Below, piece by piece: positions 37,554 to 47,157 of a stretch of 64,000 nucleotides of DNA. A program made the translations under genes and the position numbers. Source of the DNA: CAVTJL01 sp963735065 (lineage in GTDB: Bacteria > Pseudomonadota > Alphaproteobacteria > Geminicoccales > Geminicoccaceae); contig CAVTJL010000008.1 in assembly GCA_963735065.1 (NCBI GenBank), positions 127,510-191,509 of the forward strand. The letters run 5' to 3'. Each line of letters starts with the position of its first letter. Position 1 is the first letter of the stretch. A model generated the notes under the pieces. That model searched no databases, was not told where the DNA came from, and was given only the letters and a program-made list of their open reading frames with translations.

Positions 37554-37598
37554 GCCGGGGCCGCTCCCCGATCAGCCGCTCGAGCCCAGGCCTTCTTG

Positions 37599-38573
37599 CT
37601 ACTTGACGTACTTGAGCAGCGGGTCGGTGTCCGCCTGGAGGACCTGGTCCGTCAGCACGAGCGTCGGCACCGCGATGAACTGCGGCACCTTCTTGCCGTC
37701 GAGAACGTCGGTCGCCTTCTCCACCGCCTCCTTGCCGACGAGGTAGGGGAGCTGGGCCACGCTGGCATTGAGGCGGTCCTCCCCGATGCTTTTCACCGCG
37801 TCCTTGTTGCCGTCCACGCCCACCACGATGATGCTGTCGTCCAGGCCGGCGGCGTAGACGGTCTCGACGGCACCCAGCGCCATCACGTCGTTGGCGGCGA
37901 AGATCGCCCTGAGGTCGGGATACTGGGTCAGCGTGTCGTTGGTGATGTTGGCGGCCTTGCCGCGGTCCCAGTCGCCCGGCAGCGAGGCCACCACCTGGAG
38001 CCCGGGCGCCGCCTTGGCGAGCTCCTCCTTGAAGCCCTGCGCCCGCTTCTGGCCGGTGATGTTGCCCGCGAGGCCCTCGATCACCAGGACCGGCCCCCTG
38101 GCGTCCGGGCCCAGGGTCGAGGCCACATAGTCGGCACCCTTGCGGCCGGCCTCGACATTGTCCGAGCCGATCGAGAAGGCGATCTTCACCCCCGCCTTCT
38201 GGGCGATCGCGTAGTCGATGTTGGCGTCGAGGTCGACGACCGGGATGCCCTCGTCGTTGGCGCGCTTGAGGCAGGGCAGGAGGTTGGTCGAGTTGATGGC
38301 GGCCACCAGCATCACGGCCGGCTTGCGCTCGAGCATGGTGTTGCAGACGTTGAGCTGCGGCTCGGCCGCCTGGTCGCTCTCGACGGCCTGGAGGTAGTAG
38401 TCGACGCCCTGGGCCTTGGCGGCATCCTCGATGCCCTGCTCCATGGCCCCCCAGAACGGGTTGGAGAGCGTCTTGAGGAGCACGCCGTAGGTCTTCTTGT
38501 CCTGGGCGTGCGCCGTGCCGGCGAGCGCCAGGGCGGCCACCGTCGCGACCGTTATGGTGAGGGCCTTGCGCAT
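37599..38573 (-). CDS. Sugar ABC transporter periplasmic binding protein (RbsB-like)
   Basis: 324 residues with signal peptide 1-23 (ALTITVATVAALALAGTAHAQ). Periplasmic-binding-protein type I fold: KKTYGVLLKTLSNPFWGAMEQGIEDAAKAQGVD, VDLDANIDY, KGADYVAST, and FAANDVMALGAVETVYAAGLDD. First gene of the transporter set. No LacI-type or ROK regulator and no sugar-metabolism gene is adjacent, so the ligand cannot be guessed. Confidence 0.93.
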   Translation of the reverse strand: MRKALTITVATVAALALAGTAHAQDKKTYGVLLKTLSNPFWGAMEQGIEDAAKAQGVDYYLQAVESDQAAEPQLNVCNTMLERKPAVMLVAAINSTNLLPCLKRANDEGIPVVDLDANIDYAIAQKAGVKIAFSIGSDNVEAGRKGADYVASTLGPDARGPVLVIEGLAGNITGQKRAQGFKEELAKAAPGLQVVASLPGDWDRGKAANITNDTLTQYPDLRAIFAANDVMALGAVETVYAAGLDDSIIVVGVDGNKDAVKSIGEDRLNASVAQLPYLVGKEAVEKATDVLDGKKVPQFIAVPTLVLTDQVLQADTDPLLKYVK

Positions 38574-38686
38574 AGCCTCGGTCTCCCTGTCCCGATCTCG
38601 GGCCGCGCGTCCCGTGCGGCGAGCCAGGATCAGGCTAGTGCGGCCCGGCGGAAAGACAATATCGCCTGCAGCGCGCGCAAGGCTCG

Positions 38687-38708
38687 CCGCCCGCCTTCCG
38701 GCGGGCGG
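38687..38708. terminator. Hairpin between usg and the sugar transporter
   Basis: A perfect 9-bp stem (CCGCCCGCC / GGCGGGCGG) closed by a TTCC loop lies just beyond the end of usg. There is no T-run after it in the minus direction. It probably separates usg from the transporter transcript. Confidence 0.4.
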
Positions 38709-38723
38709 GCTGCAGCCCTGCCC

Positions 38724-39002
38724 TCAATGCAGGCGGTAGAGGCCGCTCGCGTGGCCCAGCCGGCCGGGGGCGATCAGCTGGCATCGGCCGACGGTGACCG
38801 AATGCAGCTTGCCGTCGATGCTCTGCGTCCAGAAGTCGAGAAACCGGCGCAGCTCGGGATAGTCTGGCGCCAGGTCGAGATGCTGCCACACGAAGCTTTG
38901 CAGCAGGCCCGGATGATCGGGCAGGTGGTAGAGGATCTCGGCCGTCGCCAGTCGATACCCTTCGAGCTGGCGCCCCAGCGATCCCTGGCTCTGCGTCGTC
39001 AT
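38724..39002 (-). CDS. usg: Usg family protein
   Basis: 92-residue alphaproteobacterial protein. It shows the family core YRLATAEILYHLPDHPGLLQSFVWQHLDLAPDYPELRRFLDFW, then DGKLHSVTVG and a Leu-His end. No function is established, and the name comes from its position next to tryptophan genes in other bacteria. Here it is divergent from groESL, and the 242-base gap between them carries the heat-shock control sites. Confidence 0.9.
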   Translation of the reverse strand: MTTQSQGSLGRQLEGYRLATAEILYHLPDHPGLLQSFVWQHLDLAPDYPELRRFLDFWTQSIDGKLHSVTVGRCQLIAPGRLGHASGLYRLH

Positions 39003-39098
39003 GCATCACCTCCGCTCGGCTCCCCCACGGGCGACTTTTCCGTGGTGTCACGCCATCGTCAAGCAACAACGCTTAAGAAATCGTTTGGTTTCAGCTTG

Positions 39099-39125
39099 TT
39101 AGCAGCCGACTCGGGCGAGTGCTGG
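39099..39125. promoter_or_regulatory. Degenerate second CIRCE-like element
   Basis: TTAGCAGCC-N9-GAGTGCTGG matches 7 of 9 positions in each arm of the HrcA operator and keeps the exact 9-base spacer. It lies 83 bases upstream of the better CIRCE, about eight helical turns. Confidence 0.4.
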
Positions 39126-39143
39126 CATTTCTGCGGGTCCCTC

Positions 39144-39172
39144 TTGCGAAGATCCGAGGACATGCCTACCTA
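39144..39172 (+). promoter_or_regulatory. Candidate groESL promoter
   Basis: TTGCGA, a 17-base spacer and TACCTA lie directly ahead of the CIRCE element, putting the predicted transcription start at the operator edge. The preceding C gives a CTTG, as in alphaproteobacterial heat-shock (RpoH) promoters. Weak match to either consensus, good position. Confidence 0.45.
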
Positions 39173-39181
39173 CGGGCCGCG

Positions 39182-39208
39182 TTGGCACTCCTCGAGCGAG
39201 AGTGCTAG
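39182..39208. promoter_or_regulatory. CIRCE operator (HrcA site) of groESL
   Basis: TTGGCACTC-N9-GAGTGCTAG, against the consensus TTAGCACTC-N9-GAGTGCTAA: 8 of 9 positions match in each arm, and the 9-base spacer is exact. It sits 37 bases before the groES start codon. HrcA bound here blocks transcription at normal temperature. hrcA itself is not in the window. Confidence 0.9.
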
Positions 39209-39244
39209 TGGGGGTGGCCGCAAGCGCCGTGAGGAGGAGGTTTC

Positions 39245-39559
39245 ATGCAGTTCAGGCCGTTGCACGACCGTGTCGTGGTCCGTCGCCTCGAGGAGGAGGA
39301 GCGGACGAAGGGCGGGATCATCATTCCCGATACCGCCAAGGAGAAGCCGATGCAGGGCGAGGTCATCGCCGTCGGCCCCGGCGCCCGCAACGAGCAGGGC
39401 GAGATCGTGGCGCTGGACGTCAAGGCCGGTGACCGCGTGCTGTTCGGCAAGTGGTCGGGCACCGAGGTCAAGATCGACGGCGAGGAGCTGTTGATCATGA
39501 AAGAGAGCGACATCATGGGGATCGTCGAGAGCACGGGCGCTGCCAAGAAGGCAGCCTGA
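39245..39559 (+). CDS. groES: Co-chaperonin GroES
   Basis: 104-residue lid subunit of the chaperonin. FRPLHDRVVVRRLEEEERTKGGIIIPDTAKEKP contains the mobile loop, followed by GEVIAVGPGARNEQG, VLFGKWSGTEVKIDGEELLIMKESDIMG. A GAGGAGG ribosome-binding site precedes the ATG. Controlled by the CIRCE element just upstream; groEL follows after 36 bases. Confidence 0.97.
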   Translation: MQFRPLHDRVVVRRLEEEERTKGGIIIPDTAKEKPMQGEVIAVGPGARNEQGEIVALDVKAGDRVLFGKWSGTEVKIDGEELLIMKESDIMGIVESTGAAKKAA

Positions 39560-39595
39560 GCCCGATCTTCCCTGTCATCAACGAAAGGACCAGCC

Positions 39596-41230
<1,635 letters not shown>

Positions 41231-41260
41231 TCGATCCACCCATCGATCGACGGAACGGGG

Positions 41261-41294
41261 AGGGCCGCGGGCAACCGCGGCCCTTTCCTTTTCC
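41261..41294 (+). terminator. Intrinsic terminator of groESL
   Basis: A perfect 10-bp stem (AGGGCCGCGG / CCGCGGCCCT) with a GCAA tetraloop is followed by the T-rich run TTCCTTTTCC. Clear factor-independent terminator in the plus direction. Confidence 0.9.
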
Positions 41295-41315
41295 ACGACC
41301 GCTGACCCGCGGTTC

Positions 41316-41337
41316 GTGCTATCGTGCTTGATAGCAC
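41316..41337. promoter_or_regulatory. Inverted repeat, likely FitA/VapB operator
   Basis: GTGCTATC - 6 bases - GATAGCAC is a perfect 8-bp inverted repeat ending 18 bases before the antitoxin start codon. Ribbon-helix-helix antitoxins of this type, with their toxin, repress their own operon at such repeats. Confidence 0.65.
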
Positions 41338-41355
41338 CGATGTGTGGAGACGGTC

Positions 41356-41592
41356 ATGGGTCAGGTTCTGGTCCGCAATCTCGAGGACGAGGTGATCGAG
41401 ACGCTCAAGCTCCAGGCGAGCGCGAGCGGCATCTCGCTCGAGGAGCAGCTTCGCACCATCCTGCGAGAGGCTGCCAGGGCGACGGAGCAGGAGGATATCG
41501 AGAAGGTGATGGCGCGCTGTCGCGCCATGACGCCACCCGGGCCCCGCGTGCTCGCCGAGGACCTGATCCGTGAGGACCGGGACACGCGGTGA
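41356..41592 (+). CDS. FitA-like ribbon-helix-helix antitoxin
   Basis: 78 residues. The N-terminal strand MGQVLVRNLEDEVIETLKLQASASGISLEEQLRTILREAA is the FitA/Arc-type DNA-binding fold, and the C-terminal tail (PPGPRVLAEDLIREDRD) is the flexible segment that plugs the toxin active site. GGAG precedes the ATG; a GTG four codons up is possible. Its stop overlaps the toxin start by four bases (GTGA). Confidence 0.88.
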   Translation: MGQVLVRNLEDEVIETLKLQASASGISLEEQLRTILREAARATEQEDIEKVMARCRAMTPPGPRVLAEDLIREDRDTR

Positions 41593-42014
41593 CGCTCGTC
41601 GTCGATGCCAGCGTCGCGTTCAAGTGGTTCGTCACGGAGCCGGACAGCGCCGAGGCGCTGGCGGTCCGTCGGAGCGATCCCGACCTCGTAGCGCCCCATG
41701 AGGTCGTCTCCGAGGTCTGCAACAGCGCCTGGAAGTCGCTTCGCCGCGGACAGCTCACCGCCGCGCAGTGCGCAGCCATCGCAGCCGATATCGGTCGCTC
41801 GTTCGCCCGGCTCGCTGCGCACGATGCCCTTGCGCCGCGCGCCCTGGCTATCGCCCTCGACCTCGACCATCCGGCCTATGATTGCTTCTACCTCGCCCTC
41901 GCCGAGCGGGAGCGCACGGTTGTCGTGACCGCCGACCGGCGTCTCGTGGCCAAGGTCGCGCAGACGCCCTATGCCGGCCTCGTCCGTCTTCTCGCGGCTG
42001 ACGTCCCACCGTGA
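41589..42014 (+). CDS. PIN-domain toxin (VapC family)
   Basis: 141-residue ribonuclease toxin, GTG start overlapping the antitoxin stop. PIN-domain acidic residues are present: D6 in TLVVDASVAFKWF, a Glu in EVVSEVCNSAW, an Asp in HPAYDCFYLALA and an Asp in VTADRRL. Family members cleave initiator tRNA or rRNA; the target cannot be told. Complete and apparently functional pair with its antitoxin. Confidence 0.9.
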   Translation: MTLVVDASVAFKWFVTEPDSAEALAVRRSDPDLVAPHEVVSEVCNSAWKSLRRGQLTAAQCAAIAADIGRSFARLAAHDALAPRALAIALDLDHPAYDCFYLALAERERTVVVTADRRLVAKVAQTPYAGLVRLLAADVPP

Positions 42015-42083
42015 GATAGACATGGCGCCCGGCCCGCCCGAGGCGCTATCGACGGCCGGTCCTGGACGAGTGGAGGCCCACCG

Positions 42084-43085
42084 ATGAGCAGCGCCATGCC
42101 GACCGAGATGACCTATGTGCGAATCGACGGGGCCGGCGGGCCCGAGGTGCTCAAGCCCGCGCGCATGGCCGTGCCGAAGCCGGGCCCGGGCGAGATCCTG
42201 ATCAAGGTGGCGGCAGCCGGCATCAACCGCCCGGACGTGATGCAGCGCAAGGGCCTCTATCCCCCGCCGCCCGGCGCCAGCGACGTGCCCGGTCTCGAGG
42301 TGGCGGGCGAGGTTGCGGCGTTGGGGGACGGTGCCGAGCGCTATCGGGTAGGCGACCCTGTCTGTGCCCTGGTCGCCAGCGGCGGCTATGCCGAGTGGTG
42401 CACCGCCCCCGAGCCGCAGGTCCTGCCGGCGCCCAAGGGCCTCTCGATGGTCGAGGCCGGCGCTCTGCCCGAGACCTTCTTCACCGTCTGGACCAACGTC
42501 TTCGACCGCGGCCGTCTCGTCGCGGGCGAGACCCTTCTCGTCCATGGCGGCTCCTCGGGCATCGGCACCACGGCGATCCAGCTGGCCCACGCCCGCGGCG
42601 CCCGGGTCATCGCCACGGTGGGCTCGCCCGAGAAGCAGCGGGCCTGCGAGGCGCTGGGCGCCGTGCGCGCCATCGACTACCGCACCGAGGACTTCGTCGC
42701 CGTGGTCAAGGAGGTCACGGGCGGCAAGGGGGCCGATCTCATCCTCGACATGGTGGGCGGCGACTATGTGGCCCGCAACCTCGAGGCCGCCGCCGTCGAG
42801 GGCCGCATCGTCCAGATCGCCTGGCTGCACGGCCCCAAGGTCACGGCCGACTTCACGCGGCTGATGATCAAGCGCCTGACCTGGACCGGCTCGACCCTCC
42901 GGCCGCGGCCGGTCGAGATGAAGGGCGCCATCGCCCGGGCCCTCGAGCGCGAGGCCTGGCCCCTGATCGAGGCCGGCAAGGTCAAGCCGCTGATCCACGC
43001 GACCTTTCCCCTGGCCGAGGCGGCCAAGGCGCATGCGCTGATGGAGGAAAGCTCGCACATCGGCAAGATCGTGCTCACCGTCTGA
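42084..43085 (+). CDS. NAD(P)H:quinone oxidoreductase, PIG3-like zinc-independent MDR family
   Basis: 333 residues of the medium-chain reductase superfamily. GroES-like N-terminal half with PGPGEILIKVAAAGINRPDVMQRKGLYPPPPGASDVPGLEVAGEV, then the NADPH-binding VHGGSSGIGTTAIQLAHARGARVIATVGS. No catalytic zinc ligands, as expected for quinone oxidoreductases. GTGGAGG-type site before the ATG. Convergent with the serine hydrolase downstream. Confidence 0.9.
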   Translation: MSSAMPTEMTYVRIDGAGGPEVLKPARMAVPKPGPGEILIKVAAAGINRPDVMQRKGLYPPPPGASDVPGLEVAGEVAALGDGAERYRVGDPVCALVASGGYAEWCTAPEPQVLPAPKGLSMVEAGALPETFFTVWTNVFDRGRLVAGETLLVHGGSSGIGTTAIQLAHARGARVIATVGSPEKQRACEALGAVRAIDYRTEDFVAVVKEVTGGKGADLILDMVGGDYVARNLEAAAVEGRIVQIAWLHGPKVTADFTRLMIKRLTWTGSTLRPRPVEMKGAIARALEREAWPLIEAGKVKPLIHATFPLAEAAKAHALMEESSHIGKIVLTV

Positions 43086-43105
43086 GCCTGGGCAGGTCCT
43101 CCGGC

Positions 43106-44479
43106 TCAGCCGGGCTGCCGGACGAGCTCGATCGAGCGGTCGCCTTGCTCGAGAGCCATGCTCTCGACGCCGCCGGAGGTGATGACGAAGCGTAGCCGGA
43201 GGCTGAGAGCCGTAGCCGTGAACTCGGTCGCCGATCGGGGCTGCAGGGGAAGTGGCCGCTGGCCGGGGACGGTGACGAGCAGGCCGTCCGCTGCCGCGGC
43301 GACCGCGACGGAGAGCCCGCCCGGGCTGGCATAGGTTCCAGCATAGATCTCGGTGTCGAGGGGTGGCGGGTCGGCCGGGGGCGCGGGGAGGGGCCAGCCA
43401 TAGGCGTGGCCGATCGCCGCCAGGACCTCCTCGATCAGGGGCCAGCCCTGCATCGAGTTGATCATCACGACGACCCCGGCGCCGCGCCGCGCGAACAGCC
43501 TGAGATGGGCGGTGAAGCCCTCCGTCTGGCCGCCATGGCCGAAGCGGAAGCTCTCACCGTCGCCGGCGCACTGCCAGCCGATGCCGAAATAGGAGGACCC
43601 GCTCGCCGTGCCGGGAAGCTGGGGGCGCAGCATCGCGGCGATCGTCTCCCGCCCCAGGCCGAGCTGTGAAGGCTTGCCGTCCAGGGCGCGAAGCAGGTCC
43701 AGCCCGAGCAGGCCCAGGTCCCGCGCGGTGGTCCACAAGCCGGCCGCGGCCATCTCGGGATGGACGCGCCAGCCGCCCGGTAGCGGCTGACCGTTCCAGG
43801 GATGCCCGAGCGCTGCGGCCGCCGCCATCCCGGGCGGCAGGGGCTGCTCGAAGCTGCTGTCCGTCATGCCGAGCGGGCCCAGCACAAGCTCGCGCATCAC
43901 CTCCGCAAAGGGCCTGTCCAGCAGGTCGGCCACGACCAGCTGGGCGATCGTGATGCCGCCGCCTGAGTAGCGGTGCTGCAGGCCGGGCAGGAGGTCGACC
44001 CTGACCGGCGGGTTGTTGGCAGGCGGCGTGCCGGAGAGGATCTGCGCCGGCGTCGGCCAGGGGCCTTGGGCCGGGTAGCCGGCGAAGCCGTGGACGGTGG
44101 TGCCGGCGCTGTGGCTGAGGAGCTGCCTCAGGCTGATGCGCGGCCTCCAGCCGTCCTGCTCGGGCAGCGACCATGACCGAAGATGCTCGCCCACATCGGC
44201 GTCGAGATCGAGCAGGCCTCTCTCGACGAGGCACATCACCGCCAGCGCGAAGACGGGCTTGCTGATCGAGCCGGCCTGAAAGGGGGTCGACGCGTCGACC
44301 ATGCCCGGAACCTCGTTGCCGCGGCGGCCGAAGCCTTGGGCAAGGACGAGCTCGCGATCCTCGATGACGGCGATGCTGGCACCGGGCGTTGCGCATGCGA
44401 CCAGGCGCCTCGCAAGGGGGCGGCCGGGCGGCGTGCCGAGGCGGCTCAGCGCTCGGTCGATGCGCTCTTGATGGGACAT
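43106..44479 (-). CDS. Beta-lactamase-family serine hydrolase
   Basis: 457 residues. Penicillin-binding/class C beta-lactamase fold with the nucleophile motif S71-I-S-K74 (FQAGSISKPVFAL), a Tyr box at HRYSGGGITIAQLV in place of YxN, and HGGQTEGFTAHLRLF as the third motif. A C-terminal beta domain of about 100 residues resembles DUF3471-like tails. No signal peptide is visible, so it may be cytoplasmic. Probably an esterase or D-aminopeptidase-like enzyme rather than a true beta-lactamase. The start was set at the first ATG giving a family N-terminus. Confidence 0.85.
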   Translation of the reverse strand: MSHQERIDRALSRLGTPPGRPLARRLVACATPGASIAVIEDRELVLAQGFGRRGNEVPGMVDASTPFQAGSISKPVFALAVMCLVERGLLDLDADVGEHLRSWSLPEQDGWRPRISLRQLLSHSAGTTVHGFAGYPAQGPWPTPAQILSGTPPANNPPVRVDLLPGLQHRYSGGGITIAQLVVADLLDRPFAEVMRELVLGPLGMTDSSFEQPLPPGMAAAAALGHPWNGQPLPGGWRVHPEMAAAGLWTTARDLGLLGLDLLRALDGKPSQLGLGRETIAAMLRPQLPGTASGSSYFGIGWQCAGDGESFRFGHGGQTEGFTAHLRLFARRGAGVVVMINSMQGWPLIEEVLAAIGHAYGWPLPAPPADPPPLDTEIYAGTYASPGGLSVAVAAAADGLLVTVPGQRPLPLQPRSATEFTATALSLRLRFVITSGGVESMALEQGDRSIELVRQPG

Positions 44480-44516
44480 GGTCGTCTGCGCCGTCAGGAT
44501 GGGCTCGCCCCAGCCA

Positions 44517-45485
44517 TCAGCCGGGGATCCTCGGCGTCTCGACCCGGTGCCGCGGCGTCGCGCCGGCGAGGTAGGCCTCGAGGTTGTCCATGAAAAAGGC
44601 GGCCAGCCGTTCCTGCCAGTCGGCCACGGCATCCGCGCAATGCGGGCTGAGGATCACATTCTCGAGGCCCCAGAGCGGGCTTTCCGCCGGCAGCGGCTCG
44701 ACCTCGAAGACGTCGAGATAGGCGCCGCCCAGACGGCCCGAGGCGAGCGCCGCCGCCAGCGCCGCCTCGTCCACCACCGGACCCCTTGCCGTGTTGACGA
44801 GCAGGGCACCCGGCGGCAGCAGCGCCAGCGCCGCCGCGTCGATCAGATGCGTCGTCTCGGGCGTCAGGCGGACATGAAGGCTCAGCACCTCGGCCTCGGG
44901 CAGGACGGCCATAAGCTCGCCCATGGGCAGGACACGGTCGAGCTCCGGCATCGGCTCCGGCCGCCGCGCCACGCCCACCGTGCGCATCCCGTGAGCCTTG
45001 GCGAGCCGCGCCACCTCCCGGCCGATCGCACCGGGGCCGACAAGAACAAGAGTCCGGCCGGCGAGCGGCCGCCACGCCTGCTTTTGCCAAACCCGCCGGG
45101 CCTGCTGGCGCAGATAGGTGGGCAGGCCGAAGGCCAAGGCGATCATGGCGCCCACCGCCACCTCGGCGAGGAACGGGCCCAGCACGCCCCGGCTGTTGGT
45201 GACGAGCAGCCGCGCCTCGTCCCAGCCCAGGAGGTGATCGAAGCCCGAGCCGCCCACATGCAGCCATCTGAGGCTCGGGCAGCCGATCAGCGGCCGCTGC
45301 GCGGGCCCGTCGAAGCGCTCGGTCTTGCAGCCATAGGCGATCGTCGGGCGAAAGCGCTCGAGCAGCCCTGCCAGCGCCTCCGGCCTGTCGCAGGCCTCGA
45401 CCGGCAGGCCCGGGAAGCGCCGTCTCAGCGCGTCCATGTAGAGATCGGCACCCTCGTGCGCGATCAGCAGCCGCTCCTCCGCCAT
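44517..45485 (-). CDS. D-2-hydroxyacid dehydrogenase family protein
   Basis: 322-residue NAD(P)-dependent dehydrogenase of the GHPR/PGDH type. Rossmann motif GPGAIGREVA, catalytic Arg in NTARGPVVDE, Glu in YLDVFEVEPLP and His in SPHCADAV are all present. AAGGAAAAAGG precedes the ATG. Reduces or oxidises 2-keto/2-hydroxy acids such as glyoxylate, hydroxypyruvate or phenylpyruvate. Same strand as the serine hydrolase, 37 bases apart. Confidence 0.9.
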   Translation of the reverse strand: MAEERLLIAHEGADLYMDALRRRFPGLPVEACDRPEALAGLLERFRPTIAYGCKTERFDGPAQRPLIGCPSLRWLHVGGSGFDHLLGWDEARLLVTNSRGVLGPFLAEVAVGAMIALAFGLPTYLRQQARRVWQKQAWRPLAGRTLVLVGPGAIGREVARLAKAHGMRTVGVARRPEPMPELDRVLPMGELMAVLPEAEVLSLHVRLTPETTHLIDAAALALLPPGALLVNTARGPVVDEAALAAALASGRLGGAYLDVFEVEPLPAESPLWGLENVILSPHCADAVADWQERLAAFFMDNLEAYLAGATPRHRVETPRIPG

Positions 45486-45631
45486 CCTTTTTCCTTTCTC
45501 CTTTCCCGCTCCGGGCAAGGGATCCGATGGCGCCCCGCTGGCCCGCAGGGTGCCGTTGGGCTCGACGTCCGGCGCCCGCACACCATATGCGAGTCGTGGC
45601 AGTCTTCTGCCGCGCTGCAATCGGAGGGTTC

Positions 45632-45955
45632 ATGTTCCGCGCCTACCGCATCGACCAGGGCCGCATCAGCCTGTGGCAGATGGTGGGATGGCGGGGCGTC
45701 GTCCTGCTGGCAGTGGCGCTCGCGGTGTTCGTGGCGCTGGCGATCGTCGCTACCGGCCTGTTCCTCGTCCTCTTCCCCATCTTCGTGATCGCAGGCCTCG
45801 TCGCCCGCTTCCTCGCCGGCCGCGGCCAGCGGCGTCCGCTCAGGCGGGCACCGGATGTCCTCGAGGGCCGCTATGAGGTCCTGGACGTCGACCCGGCCCA
45901 GGAGCCGGGGCAGGGCCCCGGTCCCGGCCGTGGCTGGGGCCGCCGCGAGCCCTGA
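45632..45955 (+). CDS. Small membrane protein of unknown function
   Basis: 107 residues with one long or two short hydrophobic stretches (about 17-57: MVGWRGVVLLAVALAV then IVATGLFLVLFPIFVIAGLVA), a basic linker (RFLAGRGQRRPLRRAP) and a Gly/Pro-rich tail with EGRYEVLDVDP in between. GGAGG precedes the ATG. I recognise no domain. Its stop lies inside a palindrome shared with the stop of the convergent GST gene. Confidence 0.65.
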   Translation: MFRAYRIDQGRISLWQMVGWRGVVLLAVALAVFVALAIVATGLFLVLFPIFVIAGLVARFLAGRGQRRPLRRAPDVLEGRYEVLDVDPAQEPGQGPGPGRGWGRREP

Positions 45956-45966
45956 GCCGGCTCAGG
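45951..45966. terminator. Perfect palindrome containing two opposing stop codons
   Basis: CCTGAGCCGGCTCAGG is a perfect 16-base palindrome. It carries the TGA of the small membrane protein on one strand and the TGA of the GST gene on the other. Possibly a compact bidirectional end signal, although without loop or T-run it is weak as a terminator. Confidence 0.35.
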
Positions 45967-46571
45967 CGGGCACGGTCGCCCGCATCGAGGGCCGCTCGGC
46001 GAAGCGCTCGTACCAGGCGGCCAGCCCCGGCCGCGTGTTCCGCCAGGGCTCGTCCGGCATGCGGAAATCGAGATAGCCCAGGGCGCAGCCGATCGTGATC
46101 GTGCCGATGTCGAGGCGCCCCTCGAGGCTCCTTCGGCTCGGCCTCCAGATGATCCAGCGCCCTGGTGATCTTGAGCTTCTGGCCGGCCACCCAGTCGTCC
46201 CAGCGCAGCGCCTCGGGCCGCACGAAGGTCTCGTAGCGGGTGAGCACGGCGGCATCGAGGATGCCGTCGCCCAGCGCGTGCAGCCTCAGGGTCGAGAAGC
46301 GCTCCTGTCCCGCCGGCGGGAACAGCTTGGGTCCATGGCCGATGCTGTCCAGATACTCGGCGATCACCCGCGAATCGAACAGCGCCATGCCCTCGTCGGT
46401 CACGAGGCAGGGGATCTTGCCGATCGGGTTGTCGGCCACCACCGCCTCGTTGGGCGTCACCGGCGTGAGCTGGCGGGCGGCGATCTCGATGGCGGACAGA
46501 AGGCCCTTCTCGTGCGCGACGACGACGACCTTCCGCCCGAAGGGCGAGGCGGGGTTGGTGTGCAGTCTCAT
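45962..46571 (-). pseudogene. Glutathione S-transferase, reading frame broken by one extra base
   Basis: The N-terminal thioredoxin-like part runs in one frame: MRLHTNPASPFGRKVVVVAHEKGL, NPIGKIPCLVTDEGMALFDSRVIAEYL, down to ALDHLEAEPK. The C-terminal part resumes one frame later as SLEGRLDIGTITIGCALGYLDFR and ends NTRPGLAAWYERFAERPSM. Removing one G from AAGG on the coding strand near 46130 rejoins them into about 202 residues, a normal GST length with the usual SxxGRKV start. Without correction the upstream frame runs on into unrelated sequence. Probably a sequence error; otherwise a recent pseudogene. Confidence 0.85.
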
Positions 46572-46759
46572 GGCTGGTCTCCCGAGAGGCCCCTTCGGGG
46601 CGCGGCGCGCCCTCTCTAGCGCCATCCGTCTGCCTGCGCATCTCCGTCGCAGCTGGCTCGGTTGACCCTCCTGTGCCCGAAGTCTAAGGCCGGCCCACGG
46701 ACCTCCGGCGGCGCGCGGCCTTGCGCATCTCCCTCGGGGGCCGGGAGGACCGGCTAGGC

Positions 46760-47146
46760 ATGACGATCTATCTTTGGGTCGCGCTCGGCAGCGCGCTGGG
46801 CGGCATGGCCCGCTTTTGGATGTCCGGGCTCGTCGCAGAGCGCGTGGGCGAGATCTTTCCCTGGGGCACCATGACGGTGAACGTCTTGGGCTCCTTCATC
46901 ATCGGCCTGTTCGGCACGCTGACCGCCGCCGACGGCCGCTTTTTCGTCTCGCCCGAGGTGCGCGTCCTCGTGCTGGTGGGCTTTTGCGGCGGCTTCACGA
47001 CCTTCTCGAGCTTCAGCCTGCAGACCATGGCGCTGGCCCAGGACGGCGAGTGGCTGTGGGCCGGCGCCAACATCGTTCTTTCCGTGCTGGTGTGTCTGGT
47101 CGCCGTGTGGCTTGGTCATGGCGCCGCCATGGCGATCAACCGTTAG
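46760..47146 (+). CDS. crcB: CrcB fluoride exporter
   Basis: 128-residue four-helix membrane channel (Fluc) that expels fluoride as a dimer. Family motifs: LGSALGGMARFWMSG, PWGTMTVNVLGSFIIGLFGTL, GFCGGFTTFSSFSLQTM. The ATG used starts the first helix; the frame is open 13 codons more. Followed 11 bases later by a DUF190 gene, its common partner. I see no fluoride riboswitch in the leader. Confidence 0.92.
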   Translation: MTIYLWVALGSALGGMARFWMSGLVAERVGEIFPWGTMTVNVLGSFIIGLFGTLTAADGRFFVSPEVRVLVLVGFCGGFTTFSSFSLQTMALAQDGEWLWAGANIVLSVLVCLVAVWLGHGAAMAINR

Positions 47147-47157
47147 GGAGGCCGCGG

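Noticed and set aside
46572..46759. Fluoride riboswitch before crcB
   Set aside because: I could not find the conserved core of the crcB RNA in this leader.
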